Virus record (IMG/VR): IMGVR_UViG_3300025325_000690
Coordinates: 1-20,436 of that record
DNA length: 20,436 nucleotides
Strand: one strand, 5' to 3'
Source of the DNA: a virus
The position numbers and the translations under genes are program-made. The notes below the pieces were generated by a model. That model saw nothing but the letters and a program-made list of their open reading frames with translations, ran no database searches and was not told where the DNA came from. Positions 4,896-10,630 of the stretch are shown here, in pieces; the stretch's first letter is position 1, and every line of letters starts with the position of its first letter.

Positions 4896-5155
4896 GGCGC
4901 GCGAAGCTCCACGGCACCGGCGACTACTCCTCGTGGGCGGATTACGTGAGAACGGTGAGGGTGACCGAGAGCCGTATCGAACGCGCGAAGCGCATCGAGA
5001 AGCGGTTGGCCTACCAGCACTACGACAAGCCACCGCACGGCGGCAGCGGGATATCGTGGCCGTGCCCGGAGTGCGGTCGAGCCGTGTTATCGGTAACTCA
5101 TGGCATTTCGTCGCGGTGGTTCCCCGTTGATGTGGAAAGGCTCTTCCGACGGTGA
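4892..5155 (+). CDS. Hypothetical protein with a CPECGR zinc motif
   Basis: An 87-residue protein starting at the ATGA overlap (4892). A basic, helical N-terminal half (VTESRIERAKRIEKRLAYQH) precedes WPCPECGRAV, half of a zinc ribbon. It ends at TGA 5153-5155, but the same frame stays open for 56 more codons with high third-position GC, so the protein may be longer through readthrough or may have been cut by mutation. Function unknown. Confidence 0.65.
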   Translation: MRRAKLHGTGDYSSWADYVRTVRVTESRIERAKRIEKRLAYQHYDKPPHGGSGISWPCPECGRAVLSVTHGISSRWFPVDVERLFRR

Positions 5156-5170
5156 GCGCCGACCCCGTTC

Positions 5171-5326
5171 GTGTTTCCGTGGCCGCACCCCAACGGCAAG
5201 GGATACCCCCCTTTGGTGCCGTGGGCGAGCCCGCACTCGCCTGCGGCCACGGGCGCACGAGCGTACCGACAGCCGGTGTTACTGCAAGCGGCACCGGTGA
5301 CGGCCTTCCTGGGCCGGCCAGCGTGA
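5171..5326 (+). CDS. Uncertain short gene, or extension of the previous one
   Basis: This stretch is open in more than one frame. The frame of the upstream gene, continued past its TGA, gives a Pro/Trp-rich peptide (WPHPNGKGYPPLVPW) with about 80% GC at third positions by hand count. The frame from GTG 5152 to 5430, which has the usual GTGA coupling, scores nearer two thirds. If independent, the first frame would start at GTG 5171 with a poor SD. I cannot decide between a 51-residue protein, a 92-residue protein (5152-5430) and a readthrough product. No domain is recognised in either. Confidence 0.35.
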   Translation: MFPWPHPNGKGYPPLVPWASPHSPAATGARAYRQPVLLQAAPVTAFLGRPA

Positions 5327-5410
5327 AGCGAATAGTCCCTGCGCTCAAGACCTTTCCGCTGCCTCAAGCGGTAGAGCACAGAGAGGCTTTCATGTCAACG
5401 CACACGCTGG

Positions 5411-5462
5411 CCGGCCCCACTGATCGATAACGAAAAAGGGGGCCGGCATAGTCACCGGCCCC
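5411..5462 (+). promoter_or_regulatory. Mutually exclusive hairpins before the 5477 gene
   Basis: Three segments can pair in two ways: CCGGCCCC at 5411-5418, GGGGCCGG at 5439-5446 and CCGGCCCC again at 5455-5462. The first with the second gives a 9-bp stem (with G5410-C5447); the second with the third gives an 8-bp stem with loop CATAGTCA. The third segment ends 3 bases before the SD AAAGGAGG of the next gene. This is the form of a leader switch. No T-tract follows either stem. Confidence 0.5.
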
Positions 5463-5476
5463 GAAAGGAGGACACG

Positions 5477-5752
5477 ATGACATCACCATCGCGCTCCGTT
5501 GACGAGAGCGTAACACAGCCGCACAGCCCGCTGCCGTGGACGGTGGGCGACATCCTGCACCTGAGCGCAAAGGTGGACGCCGAGTACGCCGTGAAGGCGT
5601 GCAACTACCATGACCGGCTGGCGGCGGCGCTGCGGTTCCTCGTGGACGCCTACGGTGTCGGCTCCACGCCCGCCCTCTTCGTCAAGGCAATCGAGGACGA
5701 GATGCCCGCTGCCCGCGCCCTGCTGGCGGAGATCGAGAGAGCAGAGCGATGA
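5477..5752 (+). CDS. Phage protein with an HSPLPWTV motif
   Basis: A 91-residue protein from ATG 5477 with a strong AAAGGAGG SD. HSPLPWTVGDI followed by KACNYHDRLAAALRFLVDA matches a common phage family with an H-x-P-x-P-W start and an N-x-x-L helix, usually of unknown function. The C-terminus is helical and acidic. It is the first gene after the alternative hairpins and is coupled to the next gene by ATGA. Confidence 0.7.
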   Translation: MTSPSRSVDESVTQPHSPLPWTVGDILHLSAKVDAEYAVKACNYHDRLAAALRFLVDAYGVGSTPALFVKAIEDEMPAARALLAEIERAER

Positions 5753-6021
5753 GTGGCCTCTCCCCCGCTGGCGCTGCCCGAATGATCGCCGCCGCCGCGC
5801 TCCAGGAGCAGGCCGAACGGCTGGTGCTTCGCGCTGAGCGGATCGCGGCTGAGGACGGCGGCTGGCACAAGGTCAAGCCGGGGCCGGTCAACGTCTGCTT
5901 CTGCCGTGGCTTCGGCGGCGCTCACGGTGAGCACTTCGTCTATATGCTCGGCGTCGAGCGGATCGACCGCGAGCAGGCCGTCTGGTTCACGCACGACGCG
6001 ATCGAGGCGGCGAACCGATGA
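5749..6021 (+). CDS. Hypothetical protein ending DAIEAANR
   Basis: A 90-residue protein: an Ala-rich helical start (AARMIAAAALQEQAERLVLRAERIA) and a mixed segment with CFCRGF and HGEHFVYMLGVER. I do not recognise it. Its last codons and stop, 22 bases, are nearly identical to the end of the gene at 7195, where the same ATGA coupling follows, suggesting an old duplication of a gene end or coupling signal. Confidence 0.65.
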   Translation: MSGLSPAGAARMIAAAALQEQAERLVLRAERIAAEDGGWHKVKPGPVNVCFCRGFGGAHGEHFVYMLGVERIDREQAVWFTHDAIEAANR

Positions 6022-6650
6022 CGCTACCTGGGACCCACTGGTATTTCTCGTCGGGCCGTGAGGCGAACGGCAGCAGACGCAAGCAGGCCGTGGGCAAGAC
6101 GTACACCGTCAAGGGCAAGGTCGTACCCTGCGCCAGCGGCCTGCATGCCTCTGAGCGGGCGATAGACGCACTCCAGTACGGCCACGGCAATATCGCATGG
6201 CGGGTCACGCTAGGGGGCGATGTCGTGGCGCACGGTTCGCCCGTCGATAAGCACGCAGCCTCTGAGCGGACACACTTGGCGATGGCCGACGCGACGATGG
6301 CTCTGCATGAGTTCGCCTGCTGGTGCACGGAGCGGGCGCTGAAGGGGGAGCGCAAGGCAGGGCGGGAGCCGCACCCCGATTCGTGGCGAGCCATCAAGGT
6401 TAAGCGGCTGTGGATGAAAGGCAAGGCCACAGACGAAGAATTGAGCGCGGCGGAGAGCGCGGCGAGGAGCGCGGCGAGGAGCGCGGCGAGGAGCGCGGCG
6501 AGGAGCGCGGCGTGGAGCGCGGCGAGGAGCGCGGCGGAGAGCGCGGCGAGGAGCGCGGCGGAGAGCACGGCGGAGAGCGCGGCGTGGAGCGCGCAGAACC
6601 GCAAACTGGAGGCGATGCTCTCGCGGCTTGTCTGGAGCGTGGGACCGTGA
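6018..6650 (+). CDS. DUF7666-like phage protein with SAAR/SAAE/SAAW repeats
   Basis: A 210-residue protein. Residues ~25-90 (GKTYTVKGKVVPCASGLHAS then IAWRVTLGGDVV) match the DUF7666-type phage domain, in which a short sandwich has a conserved C-x-S-G-x-H-A. Residues 143-190 are twelve tetrapeptides of the form S-A-A-R/E/W encoded by a 12-bp repeat, then SAQNRKLEAML. The repeat should form a long Ala-rich helix. The same combination of domain and repeats is known from other phages; the function is unknown. Coupled by ATGA before and GTGA after. Confidence 0.8.
   Translation: MTLPGTHWYFSSGREANGSRRKQAVGKTYTVKGKVVPCASGLHASERAIDALQYGHGNIAWRVTLGGDVVAHGSPVDKHAASERTHLAMADATMALHEFACWCTERALKGERKAGREPHPDSWRAIKVKRLWMKGKATDEELSAAESAARSAARSAARSAARSAAWSAARSAAESAARSAAESTAESAAWSAQNRKLEAMLSRLVWSVGP
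6444..6590 (+). repeat. Twelve tandem 12-bp units (AGCGCGGCGAGG consensus)
   Basis: Twelve in-frame units of AGC-GCG-GCG-NNN, where the last codon is AGG, GAG or TGG; one unit has ACG for GCG. A partial unit closes the tract. It encodes the S-A-A-x repeat of the DUF7666-like protein. No unit creates a stop in any of the six frames, so long shadow ORFs cross it on both strands. Such a tract is prone to length change by slippage. Confidence 0.95.
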
Positions 6651-7195
6651 CCCGCGAGCCGCAGCCCGCCAGCGATACCGTAGACGGTCTCGGGAACATG
6701 CTCGTGGACCGCTACCGGGAGGCGCTGCGGGAGGCGATGGCGCTGCTCCGCCGTATTGAGCGCGACGTTCTCCTTGGCTCGTACTCAAGGCTTGCTCGCG
6801 CCTTCCTCGCCCGCCCAGACATCGTTCGCCTGCTGGCCGGGGAGCCGGTGCCGGTGTCAACGTGCTCGCACTGCTTCTGCTTGCTGGAGGCTGACGAGAG
6901 CGCTACTTGTTGCCGGTGCGGGGAGTCGCCAGCGCCGACGTGCGACGAGTGCGGGGGCAGCGGGCACTTAAAGGCAGTCGAACTCGACCGCGATGGCGCT
7001 GATGCGTGGGTATTCTGCCCCCGCGGCTGCTTGCCGCCAGTGCAGACGTGCCGCGCGTTGCCACCGAATGCTGCGAATCATCTGCCCGATTGTCGGTGGT
7101 ATCCCGCACCCAGCAACAGAGGGCCGTATTGGGGCTGCGCCGATGGCTGTAACGCGCATCGCCAGCCAGCGCAACCGGAAGCGGGGGCCGAGTGA
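6647..7195 (+). CDS. Cys-rich protein with DnaJ-like zinc modules
   Basis: A 182-residue protein from GTG 6647 in the usual GTGA overlap; the frame is open further upstream only because it crosses the 12-bp repeat. A helical N-terminus (VDRYREALREAMALLRRIERD) precedes CSHC...CCRCGES and CDECGGSGHLKAVE, a DnaJ-type CxxCxGxG repeat, then CPRGC and a C-terminal GPYWGCADGC. Several zinc ions are likely. A scaffold, chaperone-like or nucleic-acid role is possible but unproven. Confidence 0.7.
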   Translation: MTREPQPASDTVDGLGNMLVDRYREALREAMALLRRIERDVLLGSYSRLARAFLARPDIVRLLAGEPVPVSTCSHCFCLLEADESATCCRCGESPAPTCDECGGSGHLKAVELDRDGADAWVFCPRGCLPPVQTCRALPPNAANHLPDCRWYPAPSNRGPYWGCADGCNAHRQPAQPEAGAE

Positions 7196-7428
7196 TGACT
7201 CCTTGGCGAATACAAATACAGGGCGCGGGGCGCTATTCAGTGGTTATTGAGGTGGAAGCAAAGTATGCCAAATGGACAGGCACCTGCTTCATGCTCGGGG
7301 ACGAGTTTGGCCTAAATGGGAATCTGCGGAAGCTATCGCTCATCCTTCCGACATCGGTAATCCTGTCTGTCGCCCCCTTGCCAGATGGTGCGCTAACGGC
7401 AGATGCCATCGAGGAGGCGAACCGATGA
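7195..7428 (+). CDS. Hypothetical beta-rich protein ending DAIEEANR
   Basis: A 77-residue protein. ATG 7195 shares its A with the previous TGA; a GTG one codon earlier is also possible. The chain is beta-rich (WRIQIQGAGRYSVVIEVEAKYAKW) with a short helix at the end. Not recognised. The 3' end repeats that of the gene at 5749. Codons are somewhat less GC-rich than in the neighbours. Confidence 0.6.
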   Translation: MTPWRIQIQGAGRYSVVIEVEAKYAKWTGTCFMLGDEFGLNGNLRKLSLILPTSVILSVAPLPDGALTADAIEEANR

Positions 7429-7574
7429 CTGACAGCGCCCCCGTTCCCGCAGACGGCTACGAGCACAGACTCCCGTGGACGAACATGAGCGTTGGCGACG
7501 GCCCGCGCGTCTACCGGCCGGCGTGTCCCGCCGATGAGCGCGGAAGAGGCGTGGTGGTACGACTACGTGATTGA
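7425..7574 (+). CDS. Small hypothetical protein starting with a VPADG motif
   Basis: A 49-residue protein starting in the ATGA overlap. It contains VPADGYEHRLPW, whose DNA repeats 17 bases of the gene start at 4632, and then PACPADERGRG. The last 14 codons overlap the short gene at 7534 in another frame. No domain is recognised. The start and coupling are good, but the C-terminus is uncertain because of the overlap. Confidence 0.5.
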   Translation: MTDSAPVPADGYEHRLPWTNMSVGDGPRVYRPACPADERGRGVVVRLRD

Positions 7575-7617
7575 AGAACAGAAGAACAAGCGTGACCGAA
7601 TGGAGGATTACGGATGA
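7534..7617 (+). CDS. 27-residue acidic/aromatic mini-protein
   Basis: ATG 7534 to TGA 7615-7617 encodes MSAEEAWWYDYVIEEQKNKR and seven more residues, a compact amphipathic helix typical of a real peptide and unlike shadow frames here. The stop overlaps the ATG of the next gene (ATGA). No consensus SD; translation may be coupled. Function unknown. Confidence 0.5.
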   Translation: MSAEEAWWYDYVIEEQKNKRDRMEDYG

Positions 7618-8216
7618 CAAACGACTGGCTACAGGAAGCGGGTGACGAGGCCAGTGGCGGTAAGGCCCGGAAGCAAAAGGACTTGATAAATCTAACCTTC
7701 ACGTTGAAGTCGGCGGTACTGCATCACGGCAAAGACCCGAAGACCGACGAGCCCACGGTATCGTACATCGGCACCATTCGGCTGGACGGTGCCGAGGAAG
7801 ACGAAGAGTTCTGGCTCGGTGGCGTACGCGTCATGGGACAGGTGGAGTCGATTCTCGCCAAGGGCATGTTGCCGATTCGCTTACGGCACGGCAGTATCGC
7901 GCTGACGAACGGCACCGCCTACAACCTAGAACTAGTCGGCGGCAACGATGCGCCTGCTGTTCGTGAGCCGATAGGCAAGGCAGCGCTGATCGCCTACATG
8001 CAGCGGAACGCGATGACGGGCAGCGACGTGCTGAAGGCGCTGGGCGTGGACTCTGGCGGCAATCCGCAACAGGCGTGGAGCGATTACATCGAAAAGGTGA
8101 TCGCCCTTGATGGCGTGAAGGACGAGGACGGGGCCTGCGCCATGATCCTGAAGACGCTCTCGTCAACCACGCCCAAGCCGCAGGCGGAAGCGGCAGACGA
8201 GATTCCATTCGCATGA
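7614..8216 (+). CDS. Putative ssDNA-binding protein with SSB-like acidic tail
   Basis: A 200-residue protein. The N-terminal ~110 residues are beta-rich (LINLTFTLKSAVLHHG, VSYIGTIRLDG, LPIRLRHGSIALTNGTAYNLEL), consistent with an OB-type fold. A helical linker follows, and the chain ends EAADEIPFA, very close to the D-D-I-P-F tip by which bacterial SSB recruits partners; one extra Ala follows here. I infer a replication/recombination ssDNA-binding role. Position before RusA, DnaA-IV and DnaD-like genes agrees. No exact family was recognised. Confidence 0.55.
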   Translation: MTNDWLQEAGDEASGGKARKQKDLINLTFTLKSAVLHHGKDPKTDEPTVSYIGTIRLDGAEEDEEFWLGGVRVMGQVESILAKGMLPIRLRHGSIALTNGTAYNLELVGGNDAPAVREPIGKAALIAYMQRNAMTGSDVLKALGVDSGGNPQQAWSDYIEKVIALDGVKDEDGACAMILKTLSSTTPKPQAEAADEIPFA

Positions 8217-8398
8217 CGACCGACCACGAGCACGACTGGGTCTTGATCGGGCAGCACTGCACGAAGGTGCCTAGCGAGCGTCGCCTGGGGGACAGGCAGC
8301 ACATGATGTCAGTTCAGTGGGCTTGCTCCTGCGGCGCGTTCAAGGTCACCGAGCAACGATATGACAACCAGCCACCGGGCTGCACAGGCATTCCGTGA
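8213..8398 (+). CDS. Small hypothetical protein with CSCGA
   Basis: A 61-residue protein with HEHDWVLIGQHC near the start and QWACSCGAFKVTEQR, which together could bind one zinc through His and Cys. Related short HDW...CxCG proteins are common in actinophages and other GC-rich phages, with no known role. Coupled by ATGA to the SSB-like gene. Confidence 0.6.
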   Translation: MTTDHEHDWVLIGQHCTKVPSERRLGDRQHMMSVQWACSCGAFKVTEQRYDNQPPGCTGIP

Positions 8399-8448
8399 CC
8401 CAGGCCGCCGCACGCGCTCGCCCGCCAACCGGCGATAGGAGGTTAGCG

Positions 8449-8520
8449 ATGAACGATAAGCGTAAGCCGATTTACAACCCGGACAGGTCACCGTTATGGC
8501 CGTTCGGTCCCGTCGGATAA
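8449..8520 (+). CDS. 23-residue peptide gene with strong RBS
   Basis: ATG 8449 lies 6 bases after a perfect AGGAGG and encodes MNDKRKPIYNPDRSPLWPFG plus PVG. The strong SD and balanced composition favour a true short gene. A GTG at 8395 in the same frame would add 18 residues and fits the GTGA coupling, but the internal SD argues for 8449. Function unknown. Confidence 0.5.
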   Translation: MNDKRKPIYNPDRSPLWPFGPVG

Positions 8521-8580
8521 TCACCGCCTGCCCGCATCAGGCATTCGGTTGAGAGGGACCTTCAAGGGAAAGGGGGACGC

Positions 8581-8658
8581 ATGAAGATACTGCTGGCGAA
8601 TCTCGTCATCCTGGCCGCGCTGGCGTTCGGCGCCCCGGCCCTGTTCTTCGCCGGGTAA
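8581..8658 (+). CDS. 25-residue hydrophobic membrane peptide
   Basis: ATG 8581 follows AAGGGAAAGGGGGA and encodes MKILLANLVILAALAFGAPA then LFFAG, one transmembrane helix with almost no loop. Such peptides act as small holins, toxins or membrane modulators in phages, but nothing here decides. Non-overlapping neighbours and a purine-rich RBS suggest independent translation. Confidence 0.5.
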   Translation: MKILLANLVILAALAFGAPALFFAG

Positions 8659-8670
8659 TGGCAATCGGGG

Positions 8671-8700
8671 GCGCTGATCGGGCAGCGCTCCCGCCAAACG
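8671..8700 (+). repeat. Hairpin repeat copy 1, loop ATCGGG
   Basis: GCGCTG-ATCGGG-CAGCGC (8671-8688) is a perfect 6-bp hairpin, followed by TCCCGCCAAACG and the SD of the next gene. Its 18-mer is the exact reverse complement of the hairpin at 8901-8918, which is followed by the same 12 bases. Confidence 0.7.
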
Positions 8701-8714
8701 AAAGGGGATAGACG

Positions 8715-8969
8715 ATGACGATACCGACACCAACGCGAACGTGGGACGAGGACCGCGAGGCGCTGGGGCAAGCGACTGACCTGCTCGCCTTCGCCAATAG
8801 GTTCCTTCCCGCCGGTCGCGCCTGCCAGATAACGGGCACCACTATTGAACGATGTGGTGGCTGTCAGCCGTGCTGCGCCCAGTTCATCGAGGACTGGCTG
8901 GCGCTGCCCGATCAGCGCTCCCGCCAAACGGAAGGAGAACCCGTGACGAACCTGAGAGGGACTCGCTGA
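8715..8969 (+). CDS. Hypothetical protein with CGGCQPCC
   Basis: An 84-residue protein. ATG 8715 follows AAAGGGGA. WDEDREALGQATDLLAFANR is helical, and CQITGTTIERCGGCQPCCAQF could bind a metal or form disulfides. Not recognised. The second hairpin repeat lies in its 3' coding part, and the last ~10 residues come from sequence that looks like a second SD (GGAAGGAG) and a GTG start at 8942, so the gene end may have been altered by duplication of the hairpin unit. Confidence 0.55.
   Translation: MTIPTPTRTWDEDREALGQATDLLAFANRFLPAGRACQITGTTIERCGGCQPCCAQFIEDWLALPDQRSRQTEGEPVTNLRGTR
8901..8930 (+). repeat. Hairpin repeat copy 2, loop CCCGAT
   Basis: GCGCTG-CCCGAT-CAGCGC (8901-8918) has the same stem as copy 1 but the complementary loop, and is followed by the same TCCCGCCAAACG (8919-8930) and a purine-rich SD. 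It lies inside the coding region of the 8715 gene. Confidence 0.7.
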
Positions 8970-8970
8970 C

Positions 8971-9051
8971 ATGGCACCGAGCGGCGGCTGCGTTAGCTAC
9001 CGGCCTAACCGCTCTGTGCTTGGTAGTGCTCAGTACACAAGGGGGACATGA
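8971..9051 (+). CDS. Possible 26-residue peptide before the membrane gene
   Basis: ATG 8971 to TGA 9049-9051 gives a 26-residue peptide whose stop overlaps the ATG of the membrane protein, as in the coupled genes around it. There is no SD. A competing frame in the same bases encodes a hydrophobic helix (LATGLTALCLVVL) that is open into the lysozyme frame but lacks a clear start. I cannot tell which is used. Confidence 0.3.
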   Translation: MAPSGGCVSYRPNRSVLGSAQYTRGT

Positions 9052-9410
9052 TGACAGTGAGACGAATCGTCCTGGCGCTGGCGTGGGTGACGCTGGCCCT
9101 GGCGTTCATCAGCGGGCTGTGGTTGACGTGGTGGCTCTACTTGCTCGTCTTGAGCTTGCAGATTCCCGCCTGGGTGCTGCTGGATCGCCTGAACGAGGCT
9201 TGGAAGTGCCGGGAGGCGGAGACCCAGGCGATGGACCGGCTGATACGGGAGAGTCGGGCACGGGGGCAGGGAGCGAGAGCCCCCCAGTCGTGGCCGCTGT
9301 GGAATTATCGGCCTGTGAGCGCGGACCCATTGAGCGCCAAATCTGCGTCGTCTGGCCTGCCGAGGAGTGGGGAACCGCACTCCGTATTGCCCGAGCGGAA
9401 TCGGGAGTAG
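9048..9410 (+). CDS. Membrane protein, possible anchor for the lysozyme domain
   Basis: A 120-residue ORF; ATG 9048 or 9051 follows GGGGGA. Residues 6-27 and 29-47 are two strongly hydrophobic helices (IVLALAWVTLALAFISG; LTWWLYLLVLSLQIPAW), followed by a charged helix LLDRLNEAWKCREAETQAMD. After about residue 78 the sequence turns into Ser/Pro-rich text that is the out-of-frame shadow of the lysozyme. The natural product may be shorter, or continue into the lysozyme frame by a -1 shift at the C6 run at 9280-9285. Confidence 0.65.
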   Translation: MMTVRRIVLALAWVTLALAFISGLWLTWWLYLLVLSLQIPAWVLLDRLNEAWKCREAETQAMDRLIRESRARGQGARAPQSWPLWNYRPVSADPLSAKSASSGLPRSGEPHSVLPERNRE

Positions 9411-9619
9411 ACGCAAATGGAATACTGGACGGTGATTACGCTGTGGGCGACGGTTCTTACGGCGTCTTCCAATTGCAGGCGAGTGTACACGCGCAAGGCA
9501 TACCGGACTTCTGGGAGCACTGGATGCTACCCGAGTTCAATGTTCGCTGGGCCTTCCTCATCTGGCTCGACAGGGAGAACGCAGGCGGGTGTGGCTGGTG
9601 CCAGTGGAGCACGTACTGA
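9290..9619 (+). CDS. Lysozyme/transglycosylase-like domain
   Basis: The reading frame over 9290-9619 encodes an SLT-type lysozyme domain: WGTALRIARAESGVDANG carries the likely catalytic Glu in A-E-S-G, followed by YAVGDGSYGVFQLQASVHA and FNVRWAFLIWLDRENAGG with GWCQWSTY at the end. It would cleave the peptidoglycan glycan strand. GTG 9290 or 9299 could start it, both without a good SD. Upstream, the same frame is open to 8852 but reads as shadow of the membrane gene. A -1 frameshift from that gene would give a membrane-anchored enzyme. Its place in the early region, away from the amidase, is unusual. Confidence 0.7.
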   Translation: MAAVELSACERGPIERQICVVWPAEEWGTALRIARAESGVDANGILDGDYAVGDGSYGVFQLQASVHAQGIPDFWEHWMLPEFNVRWAFLIWLDRENAGGCGWCQWSTY

Positions 9620-9637
9620 CGGCGAGCAGGGGGCACC

Positions 9638-9859
9638 GTGAGCGCGCCTGACCGCGTGACGCTGCTCCCTAGCGGCGAGCTACTGCCCGAAGGCATGCGG
9701 CTTGCCGTCACCAGAACGGGTTGCGTCACCCACCTGCGTTCCGATGGTTGGGACACGCTCTGCGACCAGCGGTACACAGACTGGCTGGCGAGCACATCCG
9801 TGCAGGAATCGCAGGTCTGCCGACGCTGCCTGCATATGCTGCGGGTGACGGCACCGTGA
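9638..9859 (+). CDS. Hypothetical protein with C-terminal CRRC
   Basis: A 73-residue protein from GTG 9638, preceded by AGCAGGGGG. It has LLPSGELLPEGMRLAVTRTGCVTHL, then TLCDQRY and VCRRCLHML, so one zinc may be bound by Cys from two segments. Not recognised. Its stop overlaps the next GTG. Confidence 0.6.
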   Translation: MSAPDRVTLLPSGELLPEGMRLAVTRTGCVTHLRSDGWDTLCDQRYTDWLASTSVQESQVCRRCLHMLRVTAP

Positions 9860-10074
9860 GCGCGAAGGCTTGCGGCTGCCCAGACGGCTATCCGCTGATC
9901 GGGGACTGGGAGGGTTATCCGGAGACTGGGAACTGGGTGCGGCACACCGGCCGCTGCCCGTTCGCGGACGAGACGCTGACCGCGTACGAGCAGCGGCTGG
10001 CGGCGGCGCACGTCCACGACTACGAGACGGTGCAGCGCTGCAAGACGTGCGGGGCCGAGGAGGCGCTGACGTGA
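9856..10074 (+). CDS. Hypothetical protein with CKTCGAEE zinc motif
   Basis: A 72-residue protein from GTG 9856. CGCPDGYPLIGDWEGYPETG and GRCPF lead into a helix TLTAYEQRLAAAH, then HDYETVQRCKTCGAEE, half of a zinc ribbon like those in nearby genes. Unknown function. GTGA couplings at both ends. Confidence 0.6.
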   Translation: MSAKACGCPDGYPLIGDWEGYPETGNWVRHTGRCPFADETLTAYEQRLAAAHVHDYETVQRCKTCGAEEALT

Positions 10075-10298
10075 GATTAGTTTTCGTCACTCGTAACCGC
10101 CTCCCTGTTCAAATCTGGCATGTCGGCATAAAGAGTCGCGAGGTGCCGATGTTTAGCTTCGACAACCATCGCGCGGAACCCATCACGGACTATTTAACGG
10201 AGTGTGGCTTGTGGCATATGGCTGAGCAGGATGTCCGCTGGCCCTTTCGTTTCTGCCGACGATGTTTTCGGCAGCCAAGCGCGAAAGTGCTGACGTGA
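10071..10298 (+). CDS. Hypothetical protein, lower-GC gene
   Basis: A 75-residue protein from GTG 10071: LVFVTRNRLPVQIWHVG is beta-rich and FRFCRRCFRQPS near the end holds a Cys pair. Third-position GC is lower than in the genes on either side, hinting at a separate origin. Not recognised. Its stop overlaps the RusA start. Confidence 0.55.
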   Translation: MRLVFVTRNRLPVQIWHVGIKSREVPMFSFDNHRAEPITDYLTECGLWHMAEQDVRWPFRFCRRCFRQPSAKVLT

Positions 10299-10630
10299 GG
10301 CTGACGATCCCCGGCCAGCCCGTGCCGGCGAGCCGCCCCCGTGTCACGAAGAACGGAACGTACATCGCTCCACGGTACGCGCAGTGGCTCAGAGACGCCC
10401 GCTGGCTGGCCCGCGACCAGTACCGGGGGCCGGTAATCACGGGGCCAGTGCAGGTTCGTATCCAGTGCTTCGGGGCGCGGGCGAACAGCGATGTCGATAA
10501 CCTGATAAAGGGACCACTGGATGCGCTCACGGGGATCGTCTACGCCGACGACAGGCAGGTCGAATACGTCAGTCTGATGCGGATAGCGGCGAAGGCGGGC
10601 AAGCGGGTAGAGATAGAGGTGCTCGCGTGA
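10295..10630 (+). CDS. rusA: RusA-family Holliday junction resolvase
   Basis: A 111-residue protein from GTG 10295 (GTGA overlap) covering the whole RusA fold. GQPVPASRPRVTKNG is the family start, and ANSDVDNLIKGPLDALTGIVYADDRQV holds the catalytic set: Asp 66, Asp 68, Lys 72 and Asp 85/86, matching E. coli RusA Asp70, Asp72, Lys76 and Asp91. It would act as a dimer cutting four-way DNA junctions to clear branched DNA before packaging. It sits among replication genes, a common place for phage rusA. Confidence 0.93.
   Translation: MRLTIPGQPVPASRPRVTKNGTYIAPRYAQWLRDARWLARDQYRGPVITGPVQVRIQCFGARANSDVDNLIKGPLDALTGIVYADDRQVEYVSLMRIAAKAGKRVEIEVLA

Noticed and set aside
5345-5400. tRNA-like D-arm text (CCTCAAGCGGTAGAGCA)
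   Set aside because: No anticodon stem, T-arm or acceptor partner can be formed around it.
5987-6860. Leftward and alternate-frame ORFs across the 12-bp repeat (205, 216 and 99 residues, and a plus frame from 6410)
   Set aside because: The repeat unit has no stop in any frame, so long ORFs appear for free; the GERG and RRAP-type text is translated repeat.
8852-9289. Reading the lysozyme frame as one 255-residue protein from 8852
   Set aside because: The first two thirds are shadow translation of the 8715 and 9048 genes; only the part after about 9284 reads like a protein domain.
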